DNA of 64,000 bases from Crocodylus rhombifer (taxonomy: Eukaryota; Chordata; Crocodylia; Crocodylidae). Where the stretch lies: NCBI GenBank assembly GCA_038503035.1, contig JAVSML010024629.1:259799-323798 (forward strand), in the 5' to 3' direction. Position numbers and translations under genes: made by a program. Shown in pieces: positions 1 through 10,440 of this stretch (positions within the stretch are counted from its first letter, which is position 1; every line of letters begins with the position of its first letter). Below the pieces are notes generated by a model that worked only from the letters and a program-made list of their open reading frames with translations, was not told where the DNA came from and ran no database searches.

Positions 1-1577
1 ACAAACCCATTCAGACTCTGTTTCAGTGACTAGTGGAACACCACATTCCATGTGTTTATCACAGGAAAGGGCTTTATCCATGTTCCCTGTTTACTACAAG
101 TTTTGTAATGTATAGATTCTCGCCTACAGTTCTTGAATCCTTCAGTAGCATGAACAACTCCTTAGATCATCTTTATTGAACACTGTTAAACATAGTTCAA
201 GAGGTTACTGTGTTGCAGGCAAGATATTACTAAAATGAGATAAATCACTAACATATTAACCTCTTTCTATTAAAGACATTTCACCCCAAGACATTTTTCC
301 TTGCGACAGGTTCTGCATATTAAATGTTTGGATACCCAAGCAGCTCAGATATTTTTTCCAGGCAGAAAACACCACACAGCAATGCCTCAATCATCTTCAG
401 AGCACAGCTTTCTAAAATATTTATTAATAAAATATTCGCTACATGAGGCTTCAAGGTGAGAGCTTGAGACAGGTTTTCTGCAATGTCTTCCAATGTTCGG
501 TTCTCTTTTGTGTAGTAGGCATCTGTCTGTGTCACGAGACAACAGAATTACACTGAATAAGACAGCAGCTTACTAAACTTAATCCTTGCTTGAAAGATAA
601 AGTGAAGCTGGAGTGACCTCTCTAGGGTGCAAAACCCTGGGCAGTGTGTGTGGAGGCACTGAGCTGCTCAGACACCAGTTTCCCCCTCTCAGGCTTGCTG
701 ATTTATGCAAAGAAAAGACATGTACCAGTACATTTGGAACCAGCTTGGACACAGGAGGTGCCAGAGCAAAGGAGATCATCCATTTGTCTGTCTCTCAGGG
801 CTCCACCCCTAGACTAGGCTGCTGACTAGGGTTAAAGAGCCCAGTCTGCCCTGTCATGGAGTGGACTTTAGTTCCACAACTTCTTAGCAGAATTTCCTTT
901 GCCAAGCATATGACTACTGCCCTGATCTAAGTACTCTGCTGCACAAAGCCAATGGTACCCTAGAGGCTGACTGGTTATTTAACTGCTGCCCAGCACTCGG
1001 CAATAGCAGTTGCCATGGGTAACTGGTACCTCAAGTTGGAGGAGGGGCACTTGCCCCCCCCAGTGGCAAGTCAGCGCCAAACAGTGGGGAGGTTTCCCTG
1101 CAGCTGGTCATGTGCTCTGACCCAGAAGCAGCATTCCCTCTTAGCTGGCCCTAAGAGGAAACACTGCCCAGAAGTGCCAGTGGCATGCCTGGAAGGGCCA
1201 GGGACGTGCCCAGAAGCACTAGTGGCACTTCTCCTGACACCCACATTCCCTCAGTCCCCTGCCAGTTCTCCTAGGGGGGCACCAGCACTCCTGCCTGCCC
1301 TCCCTGCCCGCTGCCTAAGCGGGGAACACTGCTGTGTGGGGGTGCACCAGCACTCTTGGGGGTGCACATGTACCCCTTTTCACCCCCTACATGTTGCCAC
1401 TGACATTTGCAGGTAGTTTTGTCTACTGTGGGTTATGGTAGCAGGCGAACGTGGTCTGACCTGCATCAACACCAGAACAGTATTCTTAATTCACTGAGAG
1501 TGAGGCTTTGATATTCATTTAACTGTCTGTGTGTGTCCTTGTTCATTTCCTTATCATCTGATTGTTCATTCCTTATC
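1..1577. other. Intergenic DNA, no gene recognised
   Basis: This stretch lies far downstream of CDK8 and carries no gene I can name. It is AT-rich up to about 950 and GC-rich from about 970 to 1430, where the decamer gggggtgcac occurs twice (near 1337 and 1359). A 133-codon open frame over the GC-rich part has low-complexity composition and no family signature, so I treat it as chance. One exon-like open frame at 320-535 is listed separately. The GC-rich part ends just before the 5'-truncated CR1 copy but does not look like CR1. Confidence 0.5.
320..535 (-). other. Unrecognised exon-like open frame
   Basis: A 71-codon minus-strand frame has balanced composition and reads like a helical protein segment, for example TLEDIAENLSQAL followed by a leucine- and cysteine-rich stretch (LLINILESCALKMIEALL). 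Its first codon is GTG, so it is not a convincing start. The minus strand offers possible acceptors (gacacag, cagacag) at the left of the frame and a possible GT donor (ggtatcc) near its end, so an internal exon is conceivable. I do not recognise the protein and see no neighbouring exon. Chance or a decayed repeat is equally possible. Confidence 0.15.
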
Positions 1578-2657
1578 ATCGATGCCCACACGGTCAAATG
1601 GGTCGCCAACTGGTTGGAGGGCCGCACCCAGAGGGTGGTAGTGGACGGGTTCTTCTCGACCTGGAAGGACGTGGGCAGTGGGGTTCCGCAGGGCTCGGTC
1701 CTCGGGCCCGCACTGTTCAACATCTTCATCAGTGACTTGGATGACGGGGTAGAAAGCACCCTGTTCAAGTTTGCTGATGACACTAAGATGTGGGGGGATG
1801 TGGGGGCACTAGAAGGGTGCAATAGGCTACAAGCTGACCTTGACAGGTTGCAACGGTGGGCGGATGAGAATAGGATGGGGTTTAACACTGATAAGTGCAA
1901 GGTGTTGTACATGGGGAGGAAGAACCGGCACCACACTTACAGGTTGGGGAACTCCCCTCTTGCCAGCACGGAGACGAAAAAGGATCTTGGAGTCGTCATT
2001 GACTCCACGATGAACATGGGCCGGCAGTCAAGAAGGCCAACCGTACCCTGTCATGCATCCACAGATGCATCTCGAGCAGGTCCAGGGAGGTGATCCTCCC
2101 CCTCTATGCGGCACTGGTCAGGCCGCAGCTGGAGTACTGCGTCCAGTTCTGGGCGCCACACTTCAAGAGGGACGTGGACGATATGGAAAGAGTCCAGAGG
2201 AGGGCCACTCGTATGATCAGGGGTCAGCAGGGCAGGCCTTATGAGGAGAGGCTACGGGACCTGAACCTGTTTAGCCTCCACAAGAGAAGGTTAAGGGGGG
2301 ACCTTGTGGCCTGCTACAAACTGGTCAGGGGGGATCAGCAGGTATTGGGGGAGTCCCTGTTCCCCCGTGCGCTGCCAGGAGTGACCAGGAATAACAGTCA
2401 CAAGCTGGCGGAGGGTAAGTTTAGATTAGATATTAGGAGGCGCTACTTCACAGTCAGGGCGCGCTAGGGCCTGGAACCGGCTTCCAGGGGAAGTGGTGCA
2501 GGCTCCTAGCCTGGGGATTTTTAAAAGGAAGTTAGATGAGCACCTTGCCGGGGTCATCTGACCCCGGTGCTCTTTCCTGCCAAGGCAGGGGGTCGGACTA
2601 GATGATCTTCCTAGGTCCCTTCCGACTCTAGCTACTATGAAACTATGAAACTATGAG
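1578..2657 (+). mobile_element. CR1 LINE, 5'-truncated copy A
   Basis: This is the 3' part of a CR1 non-LTR retrotransposon: the second half of the reverse transcriptase and the C-terminal region of ORF2. The frame from 1578 shows WLEGRTQ, the [20 protein letters not shown] block, and the catalytic FADD box at about 1768-1779, which is intact here. The region continues through KDLGVVID. About 13 bases present in copy B (near 5463) are missing at about 2023, so the reading moves to another frame that continues from 2090 (ILPLYAALVRPQLEYCVQFW, MERVQRRATRMI). The last bases are about three copies of the octamer actatgaa, the kind of short tandem tail CR1 elements carry. The 5' end is cut at about 1578, as is usual for CR1. 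The copy cannot be autonomous. Confidence 0.93.
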
Positions 2658-3644
2658 ACATTCATACAGCAACAACATGGCTTGGTACACCTGTGTGATG
2701 CTGTGTTAAATGGCCAACCTGTATTTTCAATGCAGCTAAAACCTGTTTTGACACTAGGGGTCCTTCTCTCATACAAAATAGCTTTTACTTGTTCACATCA
2801 GGGGACGTATGTAACTGTGACAAGGGAGAATGAACCACTATTTTAGCTGCCATCCACTTTTAAGGGAAAATTCACATTCCTGTATGCTAGAAGCTAATTT
2901 CCCTCTGTATAGACATTTAGAGCACCAAGGGAAAGGAAATACATGGAGCCGCAAATTACGTTTCAGGTCATTGGTGAACTCCTAACTCAGAATTTTCCAG
3001 CTATTTAGTTGGTCTAATAAAAGATATCAGATTTACCTAAAGAACTTTAACCTCCTAACTCAAGGCACTGAAGACTAGAATGAGGTACCTGACAAGGAGC
3101 TTTATTGATGGTATTTGTCCACCATATACAGGCTGAATCTTGGGTTCTGTCCCAGGCTACATGGGCTTGTGGGAGGTAGGCCCAAGTCCAGGAAAAGAGC
3201 CAGTCCCCAGGACTTCATAGTGTGCACATGGATCTTTGCCTCTGGGAGTCTATACCCGGGGACAGCATTTCCTATGCTCCTGGAGCCCGGTAGTAGAGGT
3301 GCTTTGCTGGGTTCTTTCAAACTGCCTTCTCTTTACGACTTGGAGACTGGACCTGCTGAACATCCTCTTCTTGCATTCCCAGGAGCCCATCCACAGCAGT
3401 GGGGGCCCTGCAGAGAACTGCTTAGCTAAGCATACCTGCACTGCCTTCCAAGGACCACTCCTCCTCTTGTTATCTCAGGGAGCACATTCCTCTGAAACAG
3501 AATCCATTCCCCTATAAGCTCTGGGCTTGTGGTGAACAGGATGATGGAAAGAAGTTAATAAGCAGACATTAAAAAGCCAAGGACATGAGTAGAAAGAGAG
3601 AGAAAGAGGGATGGGGGATCTGGGACTTGAGGCTGACTGAGAAA

Positions 3645-3748
3645 TGGGGGCAGTGTAAAGAACTGAAAGAGGAACAGAGGACAGGCCCGGGNNNNNNNNN
3701 NTGGGGGCAGTGTAAAGAACTGAAAGAGGAACAGAGGACAGGCCCGGG
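3645..3748. repeat. Exact 47-bp duplication flanking the gap
   Basis: The 47 bases at 3645-3691 (tgggggcagtgtaaag to caggcccggg) are repeated without a mismatch at 3702-3748, with only the ten Ns between them. A perfect duplicate on both sides of a gap of arbitrary size is the usual trace of two contig ends that overlap but were not merged. The true sequence probably contains one copy. A real tandem duplication cannot be excluded. Confidence 0.9.
3692..3701. other. Assembly gap (10 N)
   Basis: Ten N bases. Frames that appear to read through them on the minus strand are artefacts. Confidence 0.99.
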
Positions 3749-4041
3749 CACCCAGGGGGGATGAAGAGAGGAATCTAGGCAAGAAGAAAAGGGACTAGGG
3801 AGAATCAGTCACTGAGGAAATGAGAGCAGATACACATTGGGAAGATAAATAAGAGAAACACCATTCAAAAGGGGAAGAGGAAAGCTAGAAGGGAAGGGAA
3901 AACTAAATAGTGAAAGTGGGGAAGGAAAGGAGAGACAGAAGGGAACTAAGAACAGGGGAAAGGGAAATGAAAAGGAAAAAGAGAGCATTTAACAGAATAC
4001 GCAAGTTGTACTGATTGCCGTTTTTGTGTTTGTAACCTCTC

Positions 4042-4044
<3 letters not shown>

Positions 4045-4072
<28 letters not shown>
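4045..4072. repeat. (AC)n microsatellite
   Basis: Uninterrupted AC dinucleotide run of 14 units. Confidence 0.97.
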
Positions 4073-4734
4073 CCCTTACAGTAGATGCAAGATGGTGACA
4101 AAGGTCAACTTGAACTAGGACGTTCCAGCCAGAGAAGTAATTCACCTTGTTCACTCCAATCACCCAAGAAATGTCTGAGAGGCACAGATGGTTTGCAGTG
4201 TGCTTTTTATGTCTCCTGAACCAGAAGGAAGAAAACAGTGGAGCCTAGGACCCCCTCATCCCTTTGACATTCCCCCGTGTCACTGGGGATGCTTCATCTT
4301 CAGTCATAGGACATCCAAGTCTGGTGGCAGCCAGCACAAGCGTGCCATTGATCTCCATGGCCAGGATGGGGTAGGAAGGGAGATGCAATACAGGTAGGAT
4401 CCCAACCATATTATGCTTCCTTGAATGTTCCTCTAACACACATACCTGGAATCAGACCAAATGGGTAGCCAGGCCAAATGGTACCTCAGTAAGTGACCAG
4501 GCTGTTGTTTTGCTGCTCTATATGTGATCTTCAAGGGTAACCTGGAGTAAAACAATAATAGGCAGCATGGGAACAACAGAGGCAAGTGTAAATATCAAGG
4601 ACCACTTCTTTATCTACAAGCAGTGGACAACGTATTTTGTAAGAAAAAGATCAGTTTGTCTCCTGGAAACAGCTCCTTAATCCAACAGGAAGGCCTGCTT
4701 CAGAATAAGAAGTCTCATCCAAGCTGCTGTCCCA

Positions 4735-6092
4735 GTTAGATACTGAACAAATCCAGACACCTTTCCTGGGCAAACTTTTTGAGAAAATTATTCTGGTGCA
4801 TATCCATGAGGGGCCGGGGGGGAGATTATGCTTAGGGGCAACCAACATGGGTTCATTAGCAGCAGGTCCTGTCAGGCCATCCTGGTGGCCTTCTATGACC
4901 AGGTCACCAAATCCTTAGATGCAGGGGTAGCAGTGGACATAGTCTTCCTGGACTTTCGGAAGGCCTTCGACACTGTCTCTCACCCCGTTCTTATTAAGAA
5001 ACTGGGGGACTGTGGTGTCGACACCCACACAATCAAACGGGTCGCCAACTGGCTGGAGGGCCGCACCCAGAGTGGTGGTGGATGGGTCATTTTCGACCTG
5101 GAGGGATGTGGGCAGTGGGGTCCAGCAGGGCTCCGTCCTTGGACCCGCACTGTTCAACATCATCAGTGACTTGGACAAGGGGGTAAAAAGCACTCTGTTC
5201 AAATTTGCTGGTGACACTAAGATGTGGGGGGATGTGGGCACATTAGAAGGGAGGAATAGGCTGCAATCGGACCTAGACAGGTTATAGGTGTGGGCGGACG
5301 AGAATAGGATGGGATTCAACACAGACGAGTGCAAGGTGATGCACCTGGGGAGGAACAACTGGCACCATACCTACCGGTTCGGGAATTCCCATCTTGTCAG
5401 TACAGATGCAGAAAAGGATCTTGGAGTCATCATTGACTCCAAGATAAACATGGGCCAGCAGTGTGGGGATGCAGTCAGAAAGGCCAACTGCACTTTGTTA
5501 TGCTTCCACAGATGCATCTCGAGCAGGTCCAAAGAAGTGATCCTCCCCCTCTATACAGCACTGGTCAGGCTGCAGTTGGAGTACTGCGTCCAGCTCTGGG
5601 CGCCACACTTCAAGAGAGATGTGGACAACATGGAGATGGTCCAGAGGAGGGCCACTCGCATGATCAGGGGGCAGCAGGGCAGGCCCTACGAGGAGAGGCT
5701 ATGGGACCTGAACCTGTTCAGCCTCCAGAAGAGAAGGCTGAGGGGGGGATCTTGTGGCTTGTTATAAACTAGTCAGGGGGGACCAGCAGGCACTGGGGAA
5801 GTCCCTGTTCCCCCAAGCACTACCAGGAGTGACCAGGAATAACGGTCACAAGCTGGCAGAGGGTAGATTTAGGTTAGATATCAGAAGGCGCTACTTCACG
5901 GTCAGGGCAGCTAGGATCTGGAACCAACTTCCAAGAGAAGTGGTGCTGGGTCCTACCCTGGGGGTCTTTAAGAGGAGGCTAGATGTACACCTTGCTGGGG
6001 TTGTTAGACCCCAGTACTCTCTCCTGCCATGGCAGGGGGTCGGACTCGATGATCTGCTCAGGTCCCTTCTGCCCTAGAAACTATGAAACCTT
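4735..6092 (+). mobile_element. CR1 LINE, 5'-truncated copy B
   Basis: A second CR1 copy in the same orientation, reaching further 5' than copy A. It holds reverse transcriptase region A ([20 protein letters not shown], about 4945-5004), preceded by QHGFISSRSCQ and, upstream, by a stretch that still reads like the conserved region before it (GKLFEKIIL). It is damaged: a frameshift near 5070 separates WLEGRTQ from the next block, the catalytic FADD is changed to FAGD near 5200, and a stop codon lies near 5285. The C-terminal region (LQLEYCVQLWAPHF, VQRRATRMI) and the 3' tail with gatgatctgctcaggtccct and actatgaa follow. The 5' limit is approximate. It differs enough from copy A to be an independent insertion. 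Confidence 0.93.
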
Positions 6093-8940
6093 TCTATCAC
6101 TGTGCAATGGCAGAAGATGTAGTTACCATTGCAGTGGTGCCATTCCAGCCCAAAGTGTCTCACCGTCTCAAACCACGTGATGAATGCACTGAGCAAGGGA
6201 AGTGACTGACCACCCAACACAAAGGAATCACTGCAGTTAAGTAACAAGCGGTGAGAATTTTTACTTGGCTTCTAGGGAAGGACACACTGAGGTGATGGGT
6301 GACTCCCACCCTCTGGAACTCCCATCCCCTCCGGTCACTTGTCTTTCCATCTTTGCAATATTCCCATTTTAAATTACAAATGAAGAAGGTTCAGGCTTCG
6401 TGCACAGTGCTGTATTACCCCTGCAAGATCACCCCATTTAGGTATTCCAGTGGAACTCAAGCTACTGAAAATCTTTAGCCTCCATAGTCCTGAGGCCCAA
6501 ACTATTTTCTGACTACATCAGATTTACAACAAGGAAAGGTTTGATTCAAAAGCATTTATAGATCAGTAATTTGTTTGCATCCTTGTATTTCTTTGAATTC
6601 TTCTCTAATGACTTCATCTTTGGTATTTTCATCAACTACTTCTGCAGCACCTGTTCAGACACTAAATGATTTTCTTACCCTTGGGGGTATGACAGCATTT
6701 CTCTTCTGCTTGAGCCAAGAGCCTGACTTCTTTTTTTCTGGAGGGAGTTAGTCCAGCTCCAAACAATATTTGATTCTGAATCATTGATGCCACGTTCACC
6801 ACAGCTGCATGGCTGAGTGTTCAGCCTAAGATCTGGCTGAGGTAAAGGCATAAAAATCCTTCCCCAGGGCTTTGTCTTGAAGTCAAAAACATGCCTCTCT
6901 TAGGTGTCATCCTTCTGAAGGATGTATCCTACACCCCAAAAATGACATCCATTTTTTGTATTTTTATTTGCTGCTTATTTCTGGTAAATCCTAATTTCTT
7001 TCCTTATCCTGCTCCTGCTGCCACACTGATGCAATGCTGCTTTGAATGCATCAGGAATTTTACAGCACTGCTGGCAGAACAAAAAGAGAGTTTGTTATGT
7101 TCATCAGACAACAGAGCCTTCTCTTTTCTTTACTTCTTCAGAGTCTGGCCCCAGAATGACAGAAAGCTGCACCCACGTCTCACCTTGATGACAGACCAGG
7201 AAAAAAGCTGAAAAAAATCTTTATTCACCTGGAATTTTATCCCCTTGATAACTCTTTGCAGTGCACCTTAATAGCTCTAGGGATGTCTTGCTTAAACAGA
7301 AACTATATCAGGAGTTAGGGAAGTGATGATCATGCCTGTGTTTTAAGAATGCATTTTCCTTTCTTGTTTTGGACATTGAAATGACATTTCAAACTCAAAA
7401 GTCATCAGCTGTGCTCATATTCCAGTAATATCACACACTGATTAAAAGCTATGCACTACTTGAATCTTCTGGTCAAAGAGGTCCACACAGAGATGAAATA
7501 ATCAACTGGTATTAAGTCCAGGGAGTGATTTGGAATATGTTTCAGCCATTATGATTTGAAGCAAGTTATATGAGGTGCTATGTTTCATTGTGCTGTACTT
7601 TAAATTTGTAACGCTACACTCTTCAAAATCCCCAGAGCCAGAGCACAATGATAAGCCCTTCTAAGGACTGTGAACAGGTCTACTCCTCCCAGCAAGCATT
7701 CAGGATACAGAGCATCAGACAACTGTGTGCTATATAAGGCATGTGTACTCCATACGCCTGTCTCCTTCTCCTGTCTCAGCTTGGGCAATTAGATCTGCCT
7801 TAGGGTGTCTGCTCTTACAAGTGCTCTGAATCCTTGATTATCTGTCTATCCAATTTTTCAAGCAGCGAGGAACAAGCTCCTTGGCAAATAGGTTGGTCTG
7901 ACACCTGACTCCTGCAGTGTTCAAAACAATTTCCTTCAGCTCTCCTGTTCCAACAGCAGCATTGAAGCTGGTATGCAGACTCACCTGGTTGGTTCATTAG
8001 TGTCTTTATTTTCACTGATTTTCTTCTTCCTGTTCTTTGAGCTGATCAGCAATTTGTATGCTTCCTAGTGAACTGGAAAAGCACGATTTTAAATGACAGC
8101 ATCATTTCTTAAGCAACAGTATTGATGCAGCAGAGGCTTGATGAGTTCTGACAAAGTAGTTGCTAATCAGTCACTAGGCTGTGAATGTGGGACAAGCTTC
8201 ATCCAGATTACTCAGACACAGGCTGTTCTTCAAGACAGGAAACAGTAAAAGTCCTCAGCATACCCAGCAAGTCCTTACAAATCTAAATGCTGTTTTGTCA
8301 ACCCCTGCCTTAAATATTTTCATATGAAGATATTGATATGAAGATATCAAAATGAAAATATTTTCATTTTCATATTTTCACGCCTACAAATAAGAGATGC
8401 ATATACATTGGAGCTCTAGGCTGCAACATGACATTATCATTTAATTTTTCTCTCCTTGTTTCTTCCCCTCACAGAGTGCATCAATACAAGATCTTTAAAC
8501 GTATTAAGACCTATTTCAAATGGGATGTAAGTAGTATATAGGCCTCACACAAGCCCTCTACACCAAGATGACTCTCCCTCTTAAATGTACACAGCCTTCA
8601 TTGATGATGACAATGGATGATGACATCACTTGGTTACTGAAATGCAGAATTTAGCTCTAGAGAACTATGTTCTCAAAAGCTCAAACATGATTCCTATTCA
8701 TCAGTAGAGGAGGTCTGGCTGAAACAAGTTGGAGCTGTCAAGATACCTATTTGTCCTTGCCCCATATAGACTTCTCACCAACGCTACCTTGAGCTTGGAA
8801 CATGCAGCTAGGAGTGTAGAACCCTATAAATAATTCAAGAACACTGTAAAGAGTAAAGAGATGTTATTAAATGAAAGCCGTCAAACAGATTTACAAACTC
8901 TATCCACGTATCACAATCAGCTTGAGAAAACTCTTCACTA
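6093..8940. other. Intergenic DNA, nothing recognised
   Basis: I see no gene, RNA gene or confident repeat. Open frames (for example 6891-7211 and 7815-8015) are short, lack family motifs and have no splice context. An AT-rich dyad built on gaaaatattttc lies at about 8345-8380. Confidence 0.4.
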
Positions 8941-9021
8941 CAGGCAATCCTCGCCATTTGCGGGGGATATGTTCTTGTATTCCCTGCGAATGCCAAACCC
9001 GTGAATAGCAAGGGTTTCCTG
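8941..9021. mobile_element. 81-bp pogo/Tigger-type MITE
   Basis: The element starts CAGGCAATCCTCGCCATTTG. The reverse complement of its end reads CAGGAAACCCTTGCTATTCA, giving imperfect terminal inverted repeats of about 25 bp. A TA dinucleotide flanks both sides (8939-8940 and 9022-9023), the target duplication expected of Tc1/mariner-superfamily elements. It is too short to code for anything and is a nonautonomous hairpin-like copy. Confidence 0.75.
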
Positions 9022-10008
9022 TACTCAGGGAGACTGTCTTATATATTATTCTACTGAAAGCACTAATCCACGGAAGAGTGTCAAACACTGGGGCAGTAAT
9101 TCTTGACAACAAATGGATCCTAAGACCAAGCTAGGGAATGCTGCTATGGAAAGACTCATTCTGAGCCCATGTGTACTGTATACTGCAAGTCATATAACCA
9201 CCCAGCCAGCTGGGGCAGAGATGGAGAGAGAATATCTGCTCACTTTTAAAAGAGGTTATGATAAAGAATCAATGAATGATGCCAACCACACTCTACGGAG
9301 CTGTTTTTAATGGTAATTTTTCCTCATGGGGAAACACTCTTATAATAGTCTTTCATGAAATCTTACTTTCACCCACCTGCAATCTGTGCTTGGGTCAGAG
9401 GGTTGACTAGGCCAGCAACATCAGATGGTATGAGGGGGAATCTGACTTTATAGTAGTGATTATCCAGTGTTTTTATATGGGGCTTAGAGCTGTGCTGATA
9501 ACAGGTGCCACTTTTGAAAACTTGACAGGGCTTAATCTGAAATGCTTTAATCATAAAGACAGTTCCATGTCCTTCCTGGGACATCTTATTTTAGTAGGCA
9601 GAGCATGATTTAACTTGCACTTATATTTTTGGATATAAAACTTACAGCTAAAATCACAGCGAGTAATGCAGGCTCACAAAAAATAAAACGCTAAAATGCT
9701 ACTGTAACTTTTTGGCCCTGTGAATCCCATTCTGCATGGTCTGTTGTAGAGAACAGAGCAACTGCTGACTACTTATGCAGAGCTATTAAAGGCAATATTT
9801 ATATGATATGCAGAGGAATAATCTGTTTCTAAGAAAGTTGGAAAGGGAAAAGTGTTCTTCTTTTAATTTGTACAGTGTGCCCAGCACAGAATAATAGAGA
9901 CAGAACTGCCATGATTTAAACAGAAAATACAGAAATAACAAGGTGCTAGTGTTTATGTTATGTTGTTTATGCTGGCGTTCATAAGGTTTCCTATGATCCT
10001 ACGTCAGA
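9022..10008. other. Intergenic DNA, nothing recognised
   Basis: No gene or confident repeat is seen. Short open frames at 9113-9310 and 9369-9584 have no recognisable motifs. Confidence 0.4.
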
Positions 10009-10440
10009 TACTGAACAGCTTCCACATGAGATGTCTGCATAAGATCCTGAAAATAAAGTAGGAAGACAGAATGCCAAACACAGAGGTAGTGGAGCATGCA
10101 GGACTGACACACTTAGAAACCACTATCAAGAAGATGTTGTGATAGATCGGCCATGTCAGGGAAGTGGGAGAAGAATATATCCCCAAGAATATTTTGTATA
10201 GTGAAATTTGAGATGGCTCTAGGAAGCAGGATCACCCTCTGTGGTAGTACCACAATGTAAGCAAAAGTTATACAAAGTTGTGCAATGTCAAAGTAGAAAG
10301 CTGGAAAGAGTGTACAGAATCCCATCTGATCTGGACTGAACATCTGACAGTGGGTACAGTTCAACACAAAGTGGCTTTGATCCAGAGGATGGAAACAAAG
10401 CGAGAAAGAAGGCTGTAAATTTCAACTCCAACTCAGACAA
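10009..10440 (+). mobile_element. Degenerate LINE, reverse transcriptase C-terminal region
   Basis: Translation of the plus strand across several stops gives SFHMRCLHKILKIK, EDRMPNTEVVEHAGLTHLET, IGHVREVGEEYIPKNILYSE and VESWKECTE in order. This matches the region C-terminal to the reverse transcriptase in one class of vertebrate non-LTR retrotransposons. The same family occurs at 49690-52040 (compare CLRKILCITWEDHCINASIL there). Several in-frame stops and small gaps show an old, dead copy. I do not assign a family name. Confidence 0.7.

Larger units (their letters stand above)
2658..4734. other. Intergenic DNA between two CR1 copies
   Basis: No gene is recognised. At about 2993-3045 there is a fragment beginning ccagctatttagttggtcta that recurs at 44550-44592, so it belongs to an interspersed repeat. 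From about 3550 to 4000 the plus strand is strongly purine-rich (GA-rich). It contains the assembly gap and its duplicated flanks and is followed by an AC microsatellite. Open frames here follow composition and look non-coding. Confidence 0.5.

Noticed and set aside
1466..1936. Minus-strand 156-codon frame over CR1 copy A
   Set aside because: It is antisense to the reverse transcriptase. The similar antisense frame over copy B (4915-5358) shows it is a shadow of CR1.
3555..3782. Minus-strand frames reading through the N gap
   Set aside because: They cross unknown bases and repeat the same peptide because of the duplicated flanks.
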